Part shown: positions 45,115-57,644 of the stretch, one piece after another
How positions within the stretch are numbered: the first letter of the stretch is position 1
How the letters are laid out: each line of letters starts with the position of its first letter
NCBI RefSeq assembly: GCF_047948215.1
Contig: NC_134455.1
Location: 348,004,491-348,068,490 of the forward strand
Source: Lycorma delicatula
Lineage: Eukaryota > Arthropoda > Insecta > Hemiptera > Fulgoridae
Direction: 5' to 3'
Length of the DNA stretch: 64,000 bases
Translations under genes and position numbers: made by a program
Notes under the pieces: model-generated
Told to the model about the DNA's origin: nothing
Databases searched by the model: none
The model's input: the letters and a program-made list of their open reading frames with translations, nothing else

Positions 45115-46925
45115 ACACACCACATAATGAGAATTTTAGAAAATCTGCTTGAAATGTTCAGCTTGGTGTTACAAAAAAAAAAATATAGATATATCTTTCA
45201 CGGTGTCTGAGAAAAGCATATGTTTATCTGAAAAATAAACACTTATCGTAAAACATATCTAAAGTTTAATGATATAGTTATGAAATTATTCTTACTCTAG
45301 GAAATCCCAGCAACAATATGCACCATAATCTAGGTTCTCCTACTCTTTATACATGCCTTCTAATTTCCTTTTAGCTAAGCGTCTTAAGGCAATGTTTTTT
45401 CTCAATCTCTTGTATATTATTTTCCTGCATGTTTTGATACCAGTTCATTCAATTTTTTCATTATTCCAAAAGAATATGCCCCTGTAGAAATAACTAATAT
45501 TTTTAAAAGTTTGCATTTGATAATATTTTCATTATCTTACTTTGTTATAACTGGTTATTGTTTTATAAATTTAAAACTCTAGAGCAGCCTTTATGAGAAA
45601 TATAGATTTAGGGATCTGCAACCAGTTTACATTATTCAGTGATTTGCTGCTATTTTGGGTACCATGATGTAAAGATTTTATAAGAAGTGAAGGGTTTTCT
45701 AAATCTTGAAAAATGTGCTTTATTTTCTTCATATGATAGATAAGTATATTCATATCTGCCTAAACCTTAAACTTATGGTACTTGTAGCAACTTCTCTCAA
45801 ATTTAGGGCACAATCCATATGCAGTGTCCTCATTGGTAAATGAAAGATAGAAATATGCCGATACTCTGTATTATCTTCAGTTATCCATATTTCTGTGATT
45901 AGCCAGTACGTAGTTCTACATCATATTTTAAAGCCGCATTTGATGACATCTATTATCTTGAATTGTTTACAATCAGTAAAAAAGTTTATAAATTTTTGCA
46001 CTGCTTCATAAAATACACAATACTAAACATGATTACATTAACTTGTTCTTAAATTAAAGCTAAAAATCTGTAGAACAAGATTTTTGTTAAAAAACTTGAA
46101 AATTAATTTTTTTTTTTTAATTTTTAAGTCATCCTACCTCCCTTAATAATGAATATGAAATAGACTTATAGGTGGTAAAAAAAATATGAGAATTACTTTC
46201 ATAATATATATTATAAAAAAAAAAAAATAGAAATATATTTTATAACTAAATCAAAACATTTCTTTTAAGTAATTTTACAACTAGTCGTACTCTTTAAATT
46301 CCATTATTGAGAAAAGTATCAGTCTAAATCACAAGAAAATCTTGCAGACTTTAGAAGTGTGATATCACTAACACTATTCTCTGTGTTTGAAAAACAAACA
46401 TTTTTTAAATTATGACACGCTGAATATTATTACATGACAAAATTGTGCATAGTGTAAATCACAATACCAGGAGATATGATTGAAGATTAACAGTATATGT
46501 CACAAAACTCATAAGGTATACCTGTGCAAGTGCAAATGAATAAATTTCTTTCTCGCATTATATTGAGCTACAAATATTTTATTGCATTTTTTTATCTCAT
46601 AATAACAACACTGGAAGGTACGAAGATGTCATATTTTTATGTAAAATTCAGCATTTTACATCAAAATCTTAAAAAATATGTTCCTTTAACAAAACTTTGA
46701 CAATGTTTATTGATTTAATTACCTATATTTTCTTTTTAATAATGAATGATGTGCTGTATGTACTATTAAATAATCAATCTAAAACTGTCTGCTTGTATTA
46801 ATATTAAAATTTAAAGTGGTATTTTTATATACAAATTGTTCATTCTAAGTGTGCCAATATTGGAATTTTGTCAACTACAAAGAACTTTAAATAGGGAATT
46901 TTCCTTGATTTTTGAGTACATTAAA
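45115..46925. other. AT-rich sequence
   Basis: No gene or element recognised. Confidence 0.5.
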
Positions 46926-46931
46926 AATATC

Positions 46932-48280
46932 CTATTGACATGTTTGACACCTCACCCATTTTTCCAATATGGTGGGTTTTTTAAATGGAAATCCAATTTT
47001 TAAATTTTTTTAGATATAACATATAATTTTAAAAAATACGTTTTTATTCTTGAAGATACAACCATTCAAGTTGGACACCATATTTCCAGTTGTACTTACC
47101 AAAAATGTTGGTATTTTATAAGAAATTTTTTAAAACGTTACATTTGGCTAGATTTTTATGGATGGTTGCGAATTTATTTTTACCAGTTTTAATAGTATAA
47201 TAAGTAAATTATTTGTCAAATGATTTTTTTTTAATTATATTATTTTGTAAAAGTAATATTATTTATTTTTTGTAAATCAGATTAAAAGTTATGGCATTTT
47301 TCATATGCTACAAATTTTCATTCTCATAGAGCAAAATGACCAAAAGCAGTGTATGCCATCATCTCAAAAAAAAAAAAAGAAAAGAACTTACCAATATTTT
47401 GTTTTTATTGAGTAACATATTAATATTTGTTTTTGTAAATTGTAATAAAACATAATTTGCTAATTTCAATAAATTGAAATTAAAGCATAAGTATTTTGTA
47501 AATGTGTGTTTTTTGGGATTTATTTACTAGAATAATGATATAATAAAGAATTTGAACCACTGATTTAAAGTGGTCCAAGAAGTAATTTAAAGTGTTTGTG
47601 AAATGTTAAAATAAAAAAGTATACACATTTTAAAACTTATTATTACAAAAATACAACTTTATTGAAATAATAAAAAAAGAATAAAATTACAGAATTTTGG
47701 ATATGTTGGACTGTTACATTACATATTGTCAATTGATACAACTGAAAATGAGGTATAGCTTCTGAGTGATTGCGTCACATAGGGAAAATGTCCAAGAATT
47801 AATTATTTGATGTAACTGAAAATGTTATAAAAATTAAGGTTTCCGTATAAAAACTTGAAGTTTGCCATGTTGGAAAAAGTATGGAGATTTCAAACGTACC
47901 AATAACATATTATAAAATATATAAATTTTGGCAAGAATGATTTTTAATATAAATGAAATTTTTTGTTTGAGTTATTGCTAAAATTGCACTGATCTAAATT
48001 GCTTAAAAAATAAACTGAATGGTGAAAAATTATCACTCCCAGGCCATAAAAATCTTATTGACAATTTAAAATGTTGCATATTAATATATCTTTATTAAAA
48101 GGTTGTCATTAAGTATTAATAGATAGATTTTGGTTTATTGTATTGTACAGTTCCTAGCAAGAAAAGTCTGAGAAAATTTATGATTTTATGTTTAAAGTGC
48201 TTTGGAATGTTAGCACTTTAAATTGATTGAGCTTTAAAAGTTAGTGAATAGTGAAAAAAGAAAGTTATGTATTATTAGAC
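46932..48280. repeat. foldback repeat, copy B (inverted relative of 23.0-24.7 kb)
   Basis: 46932-47905 has inverted ends: the left is TTGACATGTTTGACACCTCA, and the right as reverse complement is TTGGTACGTTTGAAATCTCC. It also has inner inverted motifs (cagttgtacttacc at about 47091; gatacaactgaaaatgagg at about 47734). The adjoining 47905-48265 matches, inverted, 23499-23850; for example ttcactattcactaactttt is shared exactly. There is no coding capacity. Confidence 0.6.
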
Positions 48281-48299
48281 ATAATTATATTTTTTTTAT

Positions 48300-51200
48300 G
48301 AGACGAATGCCAGTGAATGAAGTGTATATTATGGTAGAATGGATTAAAAATTATAATGAAAATTTATTAATTATAATTATTAAATAAAAAACCTTTGTTA
48401 AAAATCTATTTTATTATGAGCTTTAAGTACATATCTAATACATACTAATAAAAAAATGCTTATAACAAGTAATGTAATGGGTGTCCTGACTGAAATTATG
48501 CACCAATGTTTACGAACATTTAATTTATTGTATTTAAATAATAATGATAGAAATACAAATAATTCTTACTTAAATGAATTTTTACTTACAAAAAATTGTT
48601 CAATATGGCCACCATTTCCTCCAAGCATGCCTAAAGACATTTGAAAATACATGCTGTAGCACCAAAGCAGTGATAGCATTTACAAATTCTCTTATGCAGT
48701 TGATCTGGAACATGAGGTTCATTCTTGTAAACAGAGCCTTTCTCGCTCGCCTTTGATAAAAATCTTTAGATTTAAAATCTGGAGATCTAAGAAACAAATA
48801 TGTGCTATGAAAATGGGTTTATCTTTGAAAACTTTATACAATAGGTTTAGTGAAACTTCTGTGGTACTAGCATTGTACCATTTCGTTGAAACTGTGTGCC
48901 AGCAATTTCTGCCTCAGTTCATCAGTCGATGAAAGGATAAATGACCTTATTCTAATAACATTCCGAGTTTACTATGTTCTAGAAAAACTGAATGCTTATC
49001 ATATTATATGATATGCAAACCAAACTCAAACTTTTTGTTATGTAATATTTATAACAAAATTAAATAAAAGATTTCACGTTTAAGAAATTATTGTGTAACT
49101 GACAAGCTGGAATTATTTTGTACGGGTATTCTGTGTACTAACTACCATAATAAAACACATTTTCAACTGTTAAAATCATTGTCATACAGTTGAAACAAAA
49201 TAGTGAATAAAAGGTTTAATGGTTATACAAATAAATATTATTGTCAACAGTGAAAGGTAGAATCAACTATGAACAAAGTTGCTAGTTTCACTGTTGACAA
49301 TAATAAAAAAAACAAGATAAATGAAATTTTATTGATAAAGATCCAGATGCTTTTGTTTAGGTGCACAGTTACATTTGGGCCACTCATTATAATTTTTATC
49401 TGTTGTAAAAGCAGAACAAAATAGTATTTTAAATTTATAGGTAAAAATTGCATTATTTATAAGTCAATCTTTGAAAATTTAACTGTTTATATAACCTTTA
49501 ATAAAATATTTATATTTTAATTGTATATATGTTTATTTTTAATTTTAATGTTTAGTTTAATAATTCAGTAATTAAAATATGTTTAATGTATCAATCCATT
49601 TTGATCAAGATAATTTTAAAATTCAAAGATTATTGATCAATAACCTTAATGTATGCTTTATAAAATAAAATTGTATTTATACCATACCAACAGAAATTGA
49701 TATTTGCTTAATAAAATACTGGTATTCCATGTATGAATTTAGTTGTTCAACATTTTCCTGCTTAAATCCTTAGTTGATCATTAGCCAAGAAATGTAATGA
49801 TTTGTAGTTGTTATTTGGAAGATTATTAACCGCTTAATTTATTTTATTCAACAGGGAAATTATTTGATCCTAAAAGAACTTTTTGGATTCAATTCGATTA
49901 CTGGATAATTCAAAAAGTATGACCAGATTTCAAGTTTCTATTTCTAACTTACTATAAGATATAAAAACACAAACCATATCACTAGATAGAAGAGTTCAAA
50001 GTTTTATGGTCCTAGATTTAGTCTGTGCTCAGCAATGTTTTTACTGAAATAGTAAAACATTTCTTGGCACACAAATTAATGCTCCCTAGTTATTGAATTC
50101 ATAGCTTTAACAATTTATTGATTAGATCTTGAAGAGTAATAGATAGGTAGTAGGAAAACCATTTCTTTTGCATACCCTCTGGGGACAAAAATTGCGGAGG
50201 TAAAATCTGATGACCAGAGAGGCTTTAAATGATGAACAAAATCTGTTCCACCTTTTCTGATACAATCGTTCCAGAAGGTATTGTTTAAATAAGATTAGAC
50301 CTTCTAAGTAAGTATCATCTTGAATAAAAATGAAATCATTAGAATCTGTTTGGTAAACAAACAGTTTTATATTGTATCTAGATATAGAATTCCAATCATA
50401 TTTTGCTTTGAAAAATAGAAAAGTACATAATCTTTACTTACAGAAATGGTGGAAAACATATTTGGCCTCAATGATCATGAAAGGATTTTCACTCCCTGAA
50501 ATTCAAATATTGTGCCAATTAACTTAATCTGAGATGAAACATTGTTTCTTCTGAAAAAAAATTTGGATATTTGAAAAAAAAAATTCATCTTTCATCTCCA
50601 CCAAAATTGCAGTATATTAAATTTGAACCTGTTATTATGGTTGCCAGAATGTAATGCCTGCAGTAACTAAAATTATATGGCTTCATTTCTCAGATGCTTT
50701 TTAGGAACAAGCTGTACTGTTTGAGACATTACAAGTTTAATTCTTGTGGATTTCCTAGGAGTCTGTTCGAAAACACCCAACATTTTCATCTGCTAACATG
50801 CTAAATCAAACAGTACTTTTCTGTTTAATTATGCAATCATCTTCAACATGATGACTGTTCGTTGAATAAATGGTAGAATTCACATTATATCTAAACAATG
50901 GATTTGCTCTTTGCAAACAGTAGCACACAAAACAACTTCTGTTGTGTGCCATCATTTTTCAATAATTAAAGCTGAATGGTAATGAATTTTGTATAATGTG
51001 AAAAACATCATATCTGACTGGAACTTGAACCCAGAACTCTCAGATGAAAGAGAAAAATATAATTTTTTTTAAAGTAAAAAAATCTGGTATTAATATACTG
51101 GATAAGAAAATATGGACAAAATTTAAAACAATTATTATTGCAACACAAATGAAATGATAGTTATAAATAAAAATCGAATTAAATATTTTGAACCAGAACA

Positions 51201-51440
51201 GTCAACAAAAAAATGATTAGCCATCTCAATAGTAGTAACAATGATGGTGTTAAATGACAGTATAATGTGATTAAATTACTTTCCTCTTGGTATAGTAATT
51301 TTAAAATAGTTATTTTTATATACCACTTTATCCCTATTCTATTAACAATGTTTTTAACTTCAAATTTATGAAAATAGCCATTCCTAATTAAGATGTCGAG
51401 AATAAGATTAATGATCATAAGATAATATTAGGAAATATAA
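48300..51440. other. AT-rich sequence
   Basis: No gene recognised. A strong hairpin lies at 49236-49305. 50150-50300 is more complex and may be an old retroelement remnant, but nothing was readable with confidence. Confidence 0.45.
49236..49305. repeat. 70 nt near-perfect hairpin
   Basis: The outer arms are 20 bp and perfectly complementary: tattattgtcaacagtgaaa (49236-49255) and tttcactgttgacaataata (49286-49305). Inside, tag/cta and caact/agttg pair around a three-base bulge, leaving an 8 nt loop. The size and shape are like a microRNA precursor, though the long perfect arm also fits a tiny foldback element. No transcription evidence is available. Confidence 0.7.
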
Positions 51441-51449
51441 AGATTTTAC

Positions 51450-52290
51450 AACAAAAAAAATGTAGATGTTTAGTGTTTATAAACTTTATAAAAAGTTTCA
51501 GGAATGAGGCTACAGAAACATAAAAAAATGCCTTTTGGCATACAGAAGGTAGAGAGGTAGATTTCACTGGTGCTAAATAGGGGATAAAAAAGATTACCAC
51601 CTCAAAAGTTAAGAAAAACTTCAAATTTAGTCAATATAATAATAGTTGCAAGTGAAAAAAAGTTCCACATATTTAGCATACGACAAGCCCCATCTTCTTA
51701 CAATTCCAGCAACATTTTGGTCATCCCTTCCCATAAGGTTGGTCACATAAAAAACTGTTTTAGACAAAAGTTTTAGGTAATGTTTAGAGGACTAACGACC
51801 CACTTTAAACCGATTTGATACTGTGCCATTAAGGGAGGTATGACATTTTTTGCATTTTAAACCCCATTTTTTCCACCCTCTGGGCCAATGGTTGGTGGTA
51901 CCAAAAAGCTTTAGTTAGATAAGCTTTAGGCCCTTATCCAAAGAATGGTAGGAACTTTAAAAGAATTTGATTTTTTACTTAATAAGCGAGTTATAGCAAT
52001 ATTTTTTTTTTAAAAAGCCCCCTCCCATTTCCACTCTTATGGTCTGATTTTGCCCATTAACAACCTTGACTGAGATTATGGGTCGTTCTATTTTATGTAT
52101 CAATTTGAAAGCGATTGGTGGAAAATTACAGCAGTTATTGTATCCACAAGAAAGTGAAATATATATATAAACTTTTGAACTGATGGTGGTTTTGGGGTCT
52201 GGGAGATTGAAACACGAAGCTATGTCAAAATTTTCCAGAAGTTGAATCACGGTACCCATTACAATAGGTAGCTTTCTTACAAAATCTACC
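51450..52290. repeat. unknown ~0.85 kb dispersed repeat, copy 1
   Basis: It matches the reverse complement of 56745-57640 along its length. Shared blocks include gtttagaggactaacgaccc, ccattacaataggtagcttt and the catcttcttacaattccagc region. No readable domain. Short ORFs on either strand are not conserved between the two copies in a convincing way. Confidence 0.75.
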
Positions 52291-52299
52291 TGAAAAATT

Positions 52300-53105
52300 T
52301 ATTCGTATTTAAGCTTCTATACATCTCCATCAACATGATAAAACTTTTAGACTGATTATAGATGTCATCAAAAGCTCTGGAGAAGCGCTCTTTTGGAATA
52401 ACTTTTAGAATACTTATAACACTCTCTTCTCACTATCTTTTCAATTTGTACTGCTTCTGCCATGTAGGTATCTTGACTTTTGAAAATAGCAAATAGCCCC
52501 CATGGAGTATACTTGGTGAATATGGAGAGTGGTCCAGCAGTGTTACCTGTTGTTTGGTGAAAAGCTGTTAAACAGTGGTGGCTGTATGCCCTGGTGCATT
52601 GTTGTGGGGCAATGATGAAAGTCAGTCAAGATGTCCAGAAGAGGCCTTGTAGCGAAGGCAAAAGCTAAGTTAGAAATCATTGATATAATTGTCTACCAAG
52701 GCATTTACATCAGTGCATTCTAACTGATGCCTGGCTTATTACTGTGAGGTGTAATCAGTTAGAAAGTCTGAAGACGACTCCCGTTAAAGTCTATCAGGGC
52801 TAGAAATGGGGCGTGGTGTAGCGACCGGAATCGTCAAAAGGCGACCAACCAATCCCCCCTATTGGTTGGGATGGTGCATTGTCGTGAAGCATGAACCATC
52901 CTTAGTTTTATGAAAATGCAATCGCACACCACTAATTCAGTCTAAAAAGATTTGATTCAGGACATCTTAGTAGATAGCAGCAGTAATTCGTCCATGTTAG
53001 ACAGCATTTAATAATTCACGTATGTGTTTGACGTTTTCAATGCTACGGCTGGTTAGTGACCAGTTCCTCTATCATTCAAATGTCTTCTAATGACATTCGA
53101 TTATT
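52300..53105 (-). pseudogene. decayed mariner transposase (SETMAR-like type)
   Basis: Minus-strand readings. At 53100-52930: RSIENVKHIRELL-like text followed by RITAA. At about 52895: MLHDNAPSQP. At 52625-52590: LPHNNAPGHTATTV. Then VTLLDHSPYSPS and, at 52430-52380, KVIPKERFSRAFDDIYNQSK. The last corresponds to the K-x-I-P-x-E-x-F-x-x-A-F-x-x-L-Y-x-x-C tail box of SETMAR-type mariners. Two DNAP-like boxes occur 270 bases apart, so the region may contain two overlapping relics or a partial duplication. No inverted ends were found. Confidence 0.55.
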
Positions 53106-54650
53106 ATAAAAACAAGCAAACCACTTAAACGAGATATAAATTTATTACCTTGTGCTTGTTTTAAAATGTTTCTGTAGAGCTTTTTCCAAATAAAAAACAA
53201 AATTTTATGTTTGCAGTTGCTCCATTTTTTTAAAATCTGACAATAAGAAAAACTTTCACAAAAACAGATGCCCAACAAGTACCACCAACCCAAATTGAAT
53301 CAGCTTTCGTTATGTTTTCACATGACTTATCTTGACAAATTACAACTGCCCACAACATTGTGGGCACTAGCTCGTTTTTACACCCTTAGTCCTAAAACCT
53401 TTTGTACAGACTATGTATTATTAAGCCCATTCAAAGCGAAATACTACAATCTGATATGGGATTTAAAAAGTTGATTATTAGAAAAATTTTTTTTTGTTAA
53501 TTGAAGGGGCGTAATGAATTTACAAGTAATTGCATACGCAATATAGCTCAAACAGTCAACATCATATGCTTTTACTGGCTTCAAAAAAATATACTGTAAA
53601 AGAAGGGACTGAATATCCTTGTTAATCCTACATTTTAATTAAATTGAGGTAAAAGCTCTAAAAAGTAAGAAGCACAGAAACAAAAACTTTTGGACCACAT
53701 TGTTTTGTTTTTTTCAAAAAGTAGAACAAATTTTGAAAAATAATATTGTAAAAATTTAATTTTTGTAAATTTATGGAGCTGTAAAACAGACGTCAGGGTC
53801 AACAAATCTTGAATTTTGGATACCATAAGGTATTATGATGCTTCTAGTAATGTAAAGTCTAAGAATAAGAAGGAGAAAGAAAATTATGAATGTAAACTGC
53901 AAAATAAAATTAAAAATGGAAGATACCAGAAAAAACAAGAGATTTGGAATAATGGAAAAAATTTCAAGAATAGTGCAATGAAGAAGTGTTATATTGATAA
54001 ACATTTTGAAACCATTATAGTTTAATGAACTGGGAGAAGTATCAGCTGCTGTTATGTCAGGGCAAGCTCTAGGCCTAGGGGTTTAAATACTGCCAAGGGC
54101 CAGCTAGCTTCCTTTGTAAACAATTCTTGAATAAAATTAATTTTGTAACAATTGTAATCTTCCTAACATAATTACTTTTTTGTATTAATCTTTTCATTAG
54201 TGCCGGAAATTTCATAATGGGATCAGAATTACTGTTTGCGACATACAAATTTCCTTATATTTTTAATAGTAAATAAATTGGATTTTTAAGAATTTAATGA
54301 GAATGTAAACTCTCAATACCTTCTGTTGATTATTTTTATTTCACGGCAGTTTTTTTATTTTTTTATAGTAGTAATTAAAAAAAAAACCAGCTGTTTTATT
54401 GCAATATTCAAAATTTTGTTTACGAGGGGGTTGGATGGTCTAGAACATAAAGGCAGAAGGTTTGATCAGCTTGGATATCTACAGGTGTTTAAATTTATTG
54501 AAATAAAATGTACTTTGTAACTTCCAATATTGCAATAGTTATATTTCTTTTTTGAGGGGAGGAGGGTGAAAACTTTGTGAAATGAGGAAGTCAGAACTTC
54601 ATCAACATAAATGCTTTGTAATTATTTTTTGTGAGTATATAACATTTTAG
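53106..54650. other. AT-rich sequence
   Basis: No gene recognised. 54020-54125 is a little more complex without assignable content. Confidence 0.5.
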
Positions 54651-54655
54651 TGTAC

Positions 54656-55985
54656 GGAACCAAACAGCAACAGTAATAATTGAAGAACATAAGAAGGAAG
54701 CCGTAATAAGAAAGGGAGTCTGACAAGGATGTTCCCTATCACCATTACTCTTTAATTTTTACATAGAACTAGCAGTTAATGATGTTAAACAACAATTTAG
54801 ATTTGGAGTAACAGTACAAGGTGAAAAGATAAAGATGCTACAATTTTCTGATGATGTAGTAATTCTAGCCGAGAGTAAAAGGGATTTAGGAAAAACAATG
54901 AATGGCATGGATGAAGTCCTACAGAAGAACTACTGCATGAAAATAAACAAGAACAAAACGAAAGTAATGAAATGTAATAGAAATAACAAAGATGGACCAC
55001 TGAATGTGAGAATAGGAGGAGAAAAGATTATGGAGGTAGAAGGATTTTGTTATTTGGGAAGTAGAATTACTAAAGATGGACGAAGCAGGAGTGATATAAA
55101 ATGCCGAATAGCAGAGGCGAAACGAGCCTTCAGTCAGAAATATAATTCGTTTATATCAAAAAATAACTTAAATGTCAGGAAGAGATTGTTGAAAGTATAT
55201 GTTTGGAGCGTTGCTTTATATGGAAGTGAAATTTGGACGATCGGAGTACCTGAGAAGAAAAGATTAGAAGCTTTTGAAATGCGGTGCTATAGGAGAATTT
55301 AAAAAATCAGATGGGTGGATAAAGTGACAAATGAAGAGGTGTTGCGGCAAATAGATGAAGAAAGAAGCATATGGAAAAATATAGCTAAAAGAACGGACAG
55401 ACTTATAGGCCACATATTAAGGCATCCTGGAATAGTCGCTTTAATCTTAGAGGGACAGGTAGAAGGGAAAAATTGTGTAGGCAGGCAACATTTGGAATAT
55501 GTAAAACAAATTGTTAGGGATGTAGGATGTAGGGGGTAAACCGAAATGAAACGACTAGCACTAGATAGGGAATCTTGGAGAGCTGCATCAAACCAGTCAA
55601 ATGACTGAAGACAAAAAAAAAATTTGAAAAATGGAACAGTTCTATTACCACAATATGTCAATTTTTGTTAACTGAGTTGGCTAGGAGGATTGTACACTTT
55701 GTAATCATGAAAGCCTAAACCTTTTTTAACCTTCAGACATATTCCTATGATATTTTTATTTTTTTTTGATGATAATGTGCATTTTGGAAAAAATAGAATA
55801 TCAAAATATTTCAATTTGTTAGAAGAATAAACTGGAGGGATAGGAGTCCAGGGCATAAAATGGAGTTTATAACTTTTCAACCCTAGTGTATATATATCCG
55901 TCTTTTACCATAAAATCAGATTTACTATTTTGGTGAATGTATAATTAAATGTTTTTTTCATATTCAAATTTTATTTATTATCTAC
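54656..55985 (+). mobile_element. 5'-truncated RTE LINE copy with the shared 3' flank
   Basis: 54656-55615 matches the RT end of the minus-strand LINE at 27.46-28.25 kb. 55616-55985 matches its non-LINE 3' flank (27045-27455), both in reverse orientation. Within the coding part, the block B Arg codon is a stop (TGA at 54721), so the copy is dead. Relative to the other copy, it keeps about 190 bases that are deleted there. It also differs by an approximately 100 base insertion near 55790-55890 and loss of about 110 bases near 55735. Confidence 0.8.
54660..55539 (+). pseudogene. RTE LINE reverse transcriptase C-terminal part
   Basis: It begins in block B (RKGV-stop-QGCSLSPLLFNFYIE), then MLQFSDDVVILAESKRDLGK, with the active-site box FSDD rather than FADD. 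Then come NKNKTKVMKCNRNNKDGPLN, FCYLGSRITKDGRSRSDIKC, RIAEAKRAFSQKYNSFI and YVWSVALYGSEIWTIG. The frame stops at 55300-55302 (RCYRRI), then resumes as IRWVDKVTNEEVLRQIDEER, RTDRLIGHILRHPG and RDVGCRG at 55539. The C-terminal LYGSEIWT and W-x-D-x-x-x-N-E-x-V blocks are typical of this LINE group. Two in-frame stops inactivate it. Confidence 0.85.
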
Positions 55986-55989
55986 ATAT

Positions 55990-56740
55990 TTTAATCATAT
56001 TACCATAAAGGGAGGTGGGAATTGGGATGCATACAGAGGTTTTACATAATTGCTATTTATCACCACAATCATAAAAGGAAAACTATATATAAAACACAGT
56101 GTAGGAACTTCTTATATCAGTTTTAGTATTTCTTGAAATTACCTTGAACAAATTCAGTGTCTATAAAGTAGCACTATCAACCTAATTAGGTTTCAGTTAT
56201 GTGATATAATCATCATGTTCTGCATTATTTATAGAAGTAGTAAATATTTATACAAAAACAAATTTATAAGAGTAAGTACATGTAAAATTCATTTTTTTAT
56301 AACTTTTATTACGAAGAATCATTTGTTAGATGGACACCTTTTTTCATTTTATTAATTTTTATTTAAAAATAATTATTAGGATAAATTTTTGTAATTAATA
56401 TCATAATGATGTAATATGTTATTCAAACCTATTACACCTCCTTAATAATTAAATTTATTCTGTAGCTAATCAGAATTAATCGAATGGTGTTACAGAACTT
56501 GGTGAACGTTTTTGTAAATTTATACTGTTGGCTATAGTTTTATTTTTTTTTAACTAGCATATGTGCTTCATGCATTTGTGCATGCAGATGTTAGATGAAG
56601 GAGATTAGCATGCTACTTGCCAATCTCCTCCACCTAACAATTACAAGGAGGAATGCTGGGAAGTTCACTGTGTTGTAATTAATAATTACAATGGTTAACA
56701 AAAGTTTTATTACACAGTTAATTTTGGTTTATTCTTTTGT
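55990..56740. other. AT-rich sequence
   Basis: Mostly featureless. It contains an imperfect hairpin at 56590-56638. Confidence 0.5.
56590..56638 (-). repeat. 17 bp hairpin, better paired as minus-strand RNA
   Basis: Arm 56590-56606 and arm 56622-56638 enclose a 15 nt loop. Two positions are A-C mismatches if read from the plus strand but G-U wobbles if read from the minus strand. Confidence 0.55.
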
Positions 56741-56744
56741 ATAT

Positions 56745-57640
56745 TAGGTAGATTTCATAAGAAAGCTACCTATTGTAATGGGTATGATGATTTGACTTCC
56801 AGAAAATTGTTAGATATCTTCGCATTTCATATCCACCAGACCCCAAAACCACTGTCAGTTCAAAAGTTTATATATACATTTATATATATATATATTTTAC
56901 TTTCTTGTGAACACAATAACTGCCCTAATTTTGTGCCAATCACTTTCAAATTGATACATAAAATATAACAACCCAAAATCTCAATCGAGTTCGTTAATGA
57001 GCAATATCAGATCATGAAGGGGGGCTTTTCAAAAAAACAAAATATCACTATAACTTTCTTATTAGGTAAAATTTAAATTAATTTAAAGTTCCTACCATTT
57101 ATTGGATAAGGGCCTAAAGCTTACCTTAGTAAGTATCTAAGGTAAGTTACGCTTATCTAAGCGTATAAGTAAGATTATCTAAGTTTTTAATATCATCAAC
57201 CGTTGGCACAGGGGGTGGAAAAAATGGGGTTTCAAAGAAAAAAAAAAATCATACCTCTATTAATAGGCATAGCATCAAATCGGTTTAAAGTGGTTGTTAG
57301 TCCTCTAAACATTACCTAAAACTTGTGTCTGTAACAATTTTTGATATTACCAACCCTTACGGCAAGGGATGACCAAATTGTTGCTGGAATTCTAAGAAGA
57401 TGGGGTTTGTCGTATGCTAAACATGTAAAACTTTTTTCACATGCAACCATTGTCGTATTGAGAAAATTTGAAGTTTTTCTTAACTTTAAGGTAGAAATCT
57501 TTTTTATACCGTACTTAGCACTGGTGAAATTTACCTCTGCCTTCTGGTGTGCCAAAAGGGATTTTTTTGATATTGAATCCAAATATAGCCTCAAAATTTG
57601 TGCTAAGTACTTAATTTTTTGCAATTGTCACTTGTAAAAA
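56745..57640. repeat. unknown ~0.9 kb dispersed repeat, copy 2
   Basis: Inverted relative of 51450-52290, about 5 kb away. It carries the same landmark blocks in reverse order, including an (AT)n run next to the same position (ttcaaaagtttatatataca). The copies differ by many substitutions and small indels. Confidence 0.75.
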
Positions 57641-57644
57641 ATGA

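Noticed and set aside
50150..50300. Possible retroelement coding remnant
   Set aside because: No block could be read confidently on either strand.
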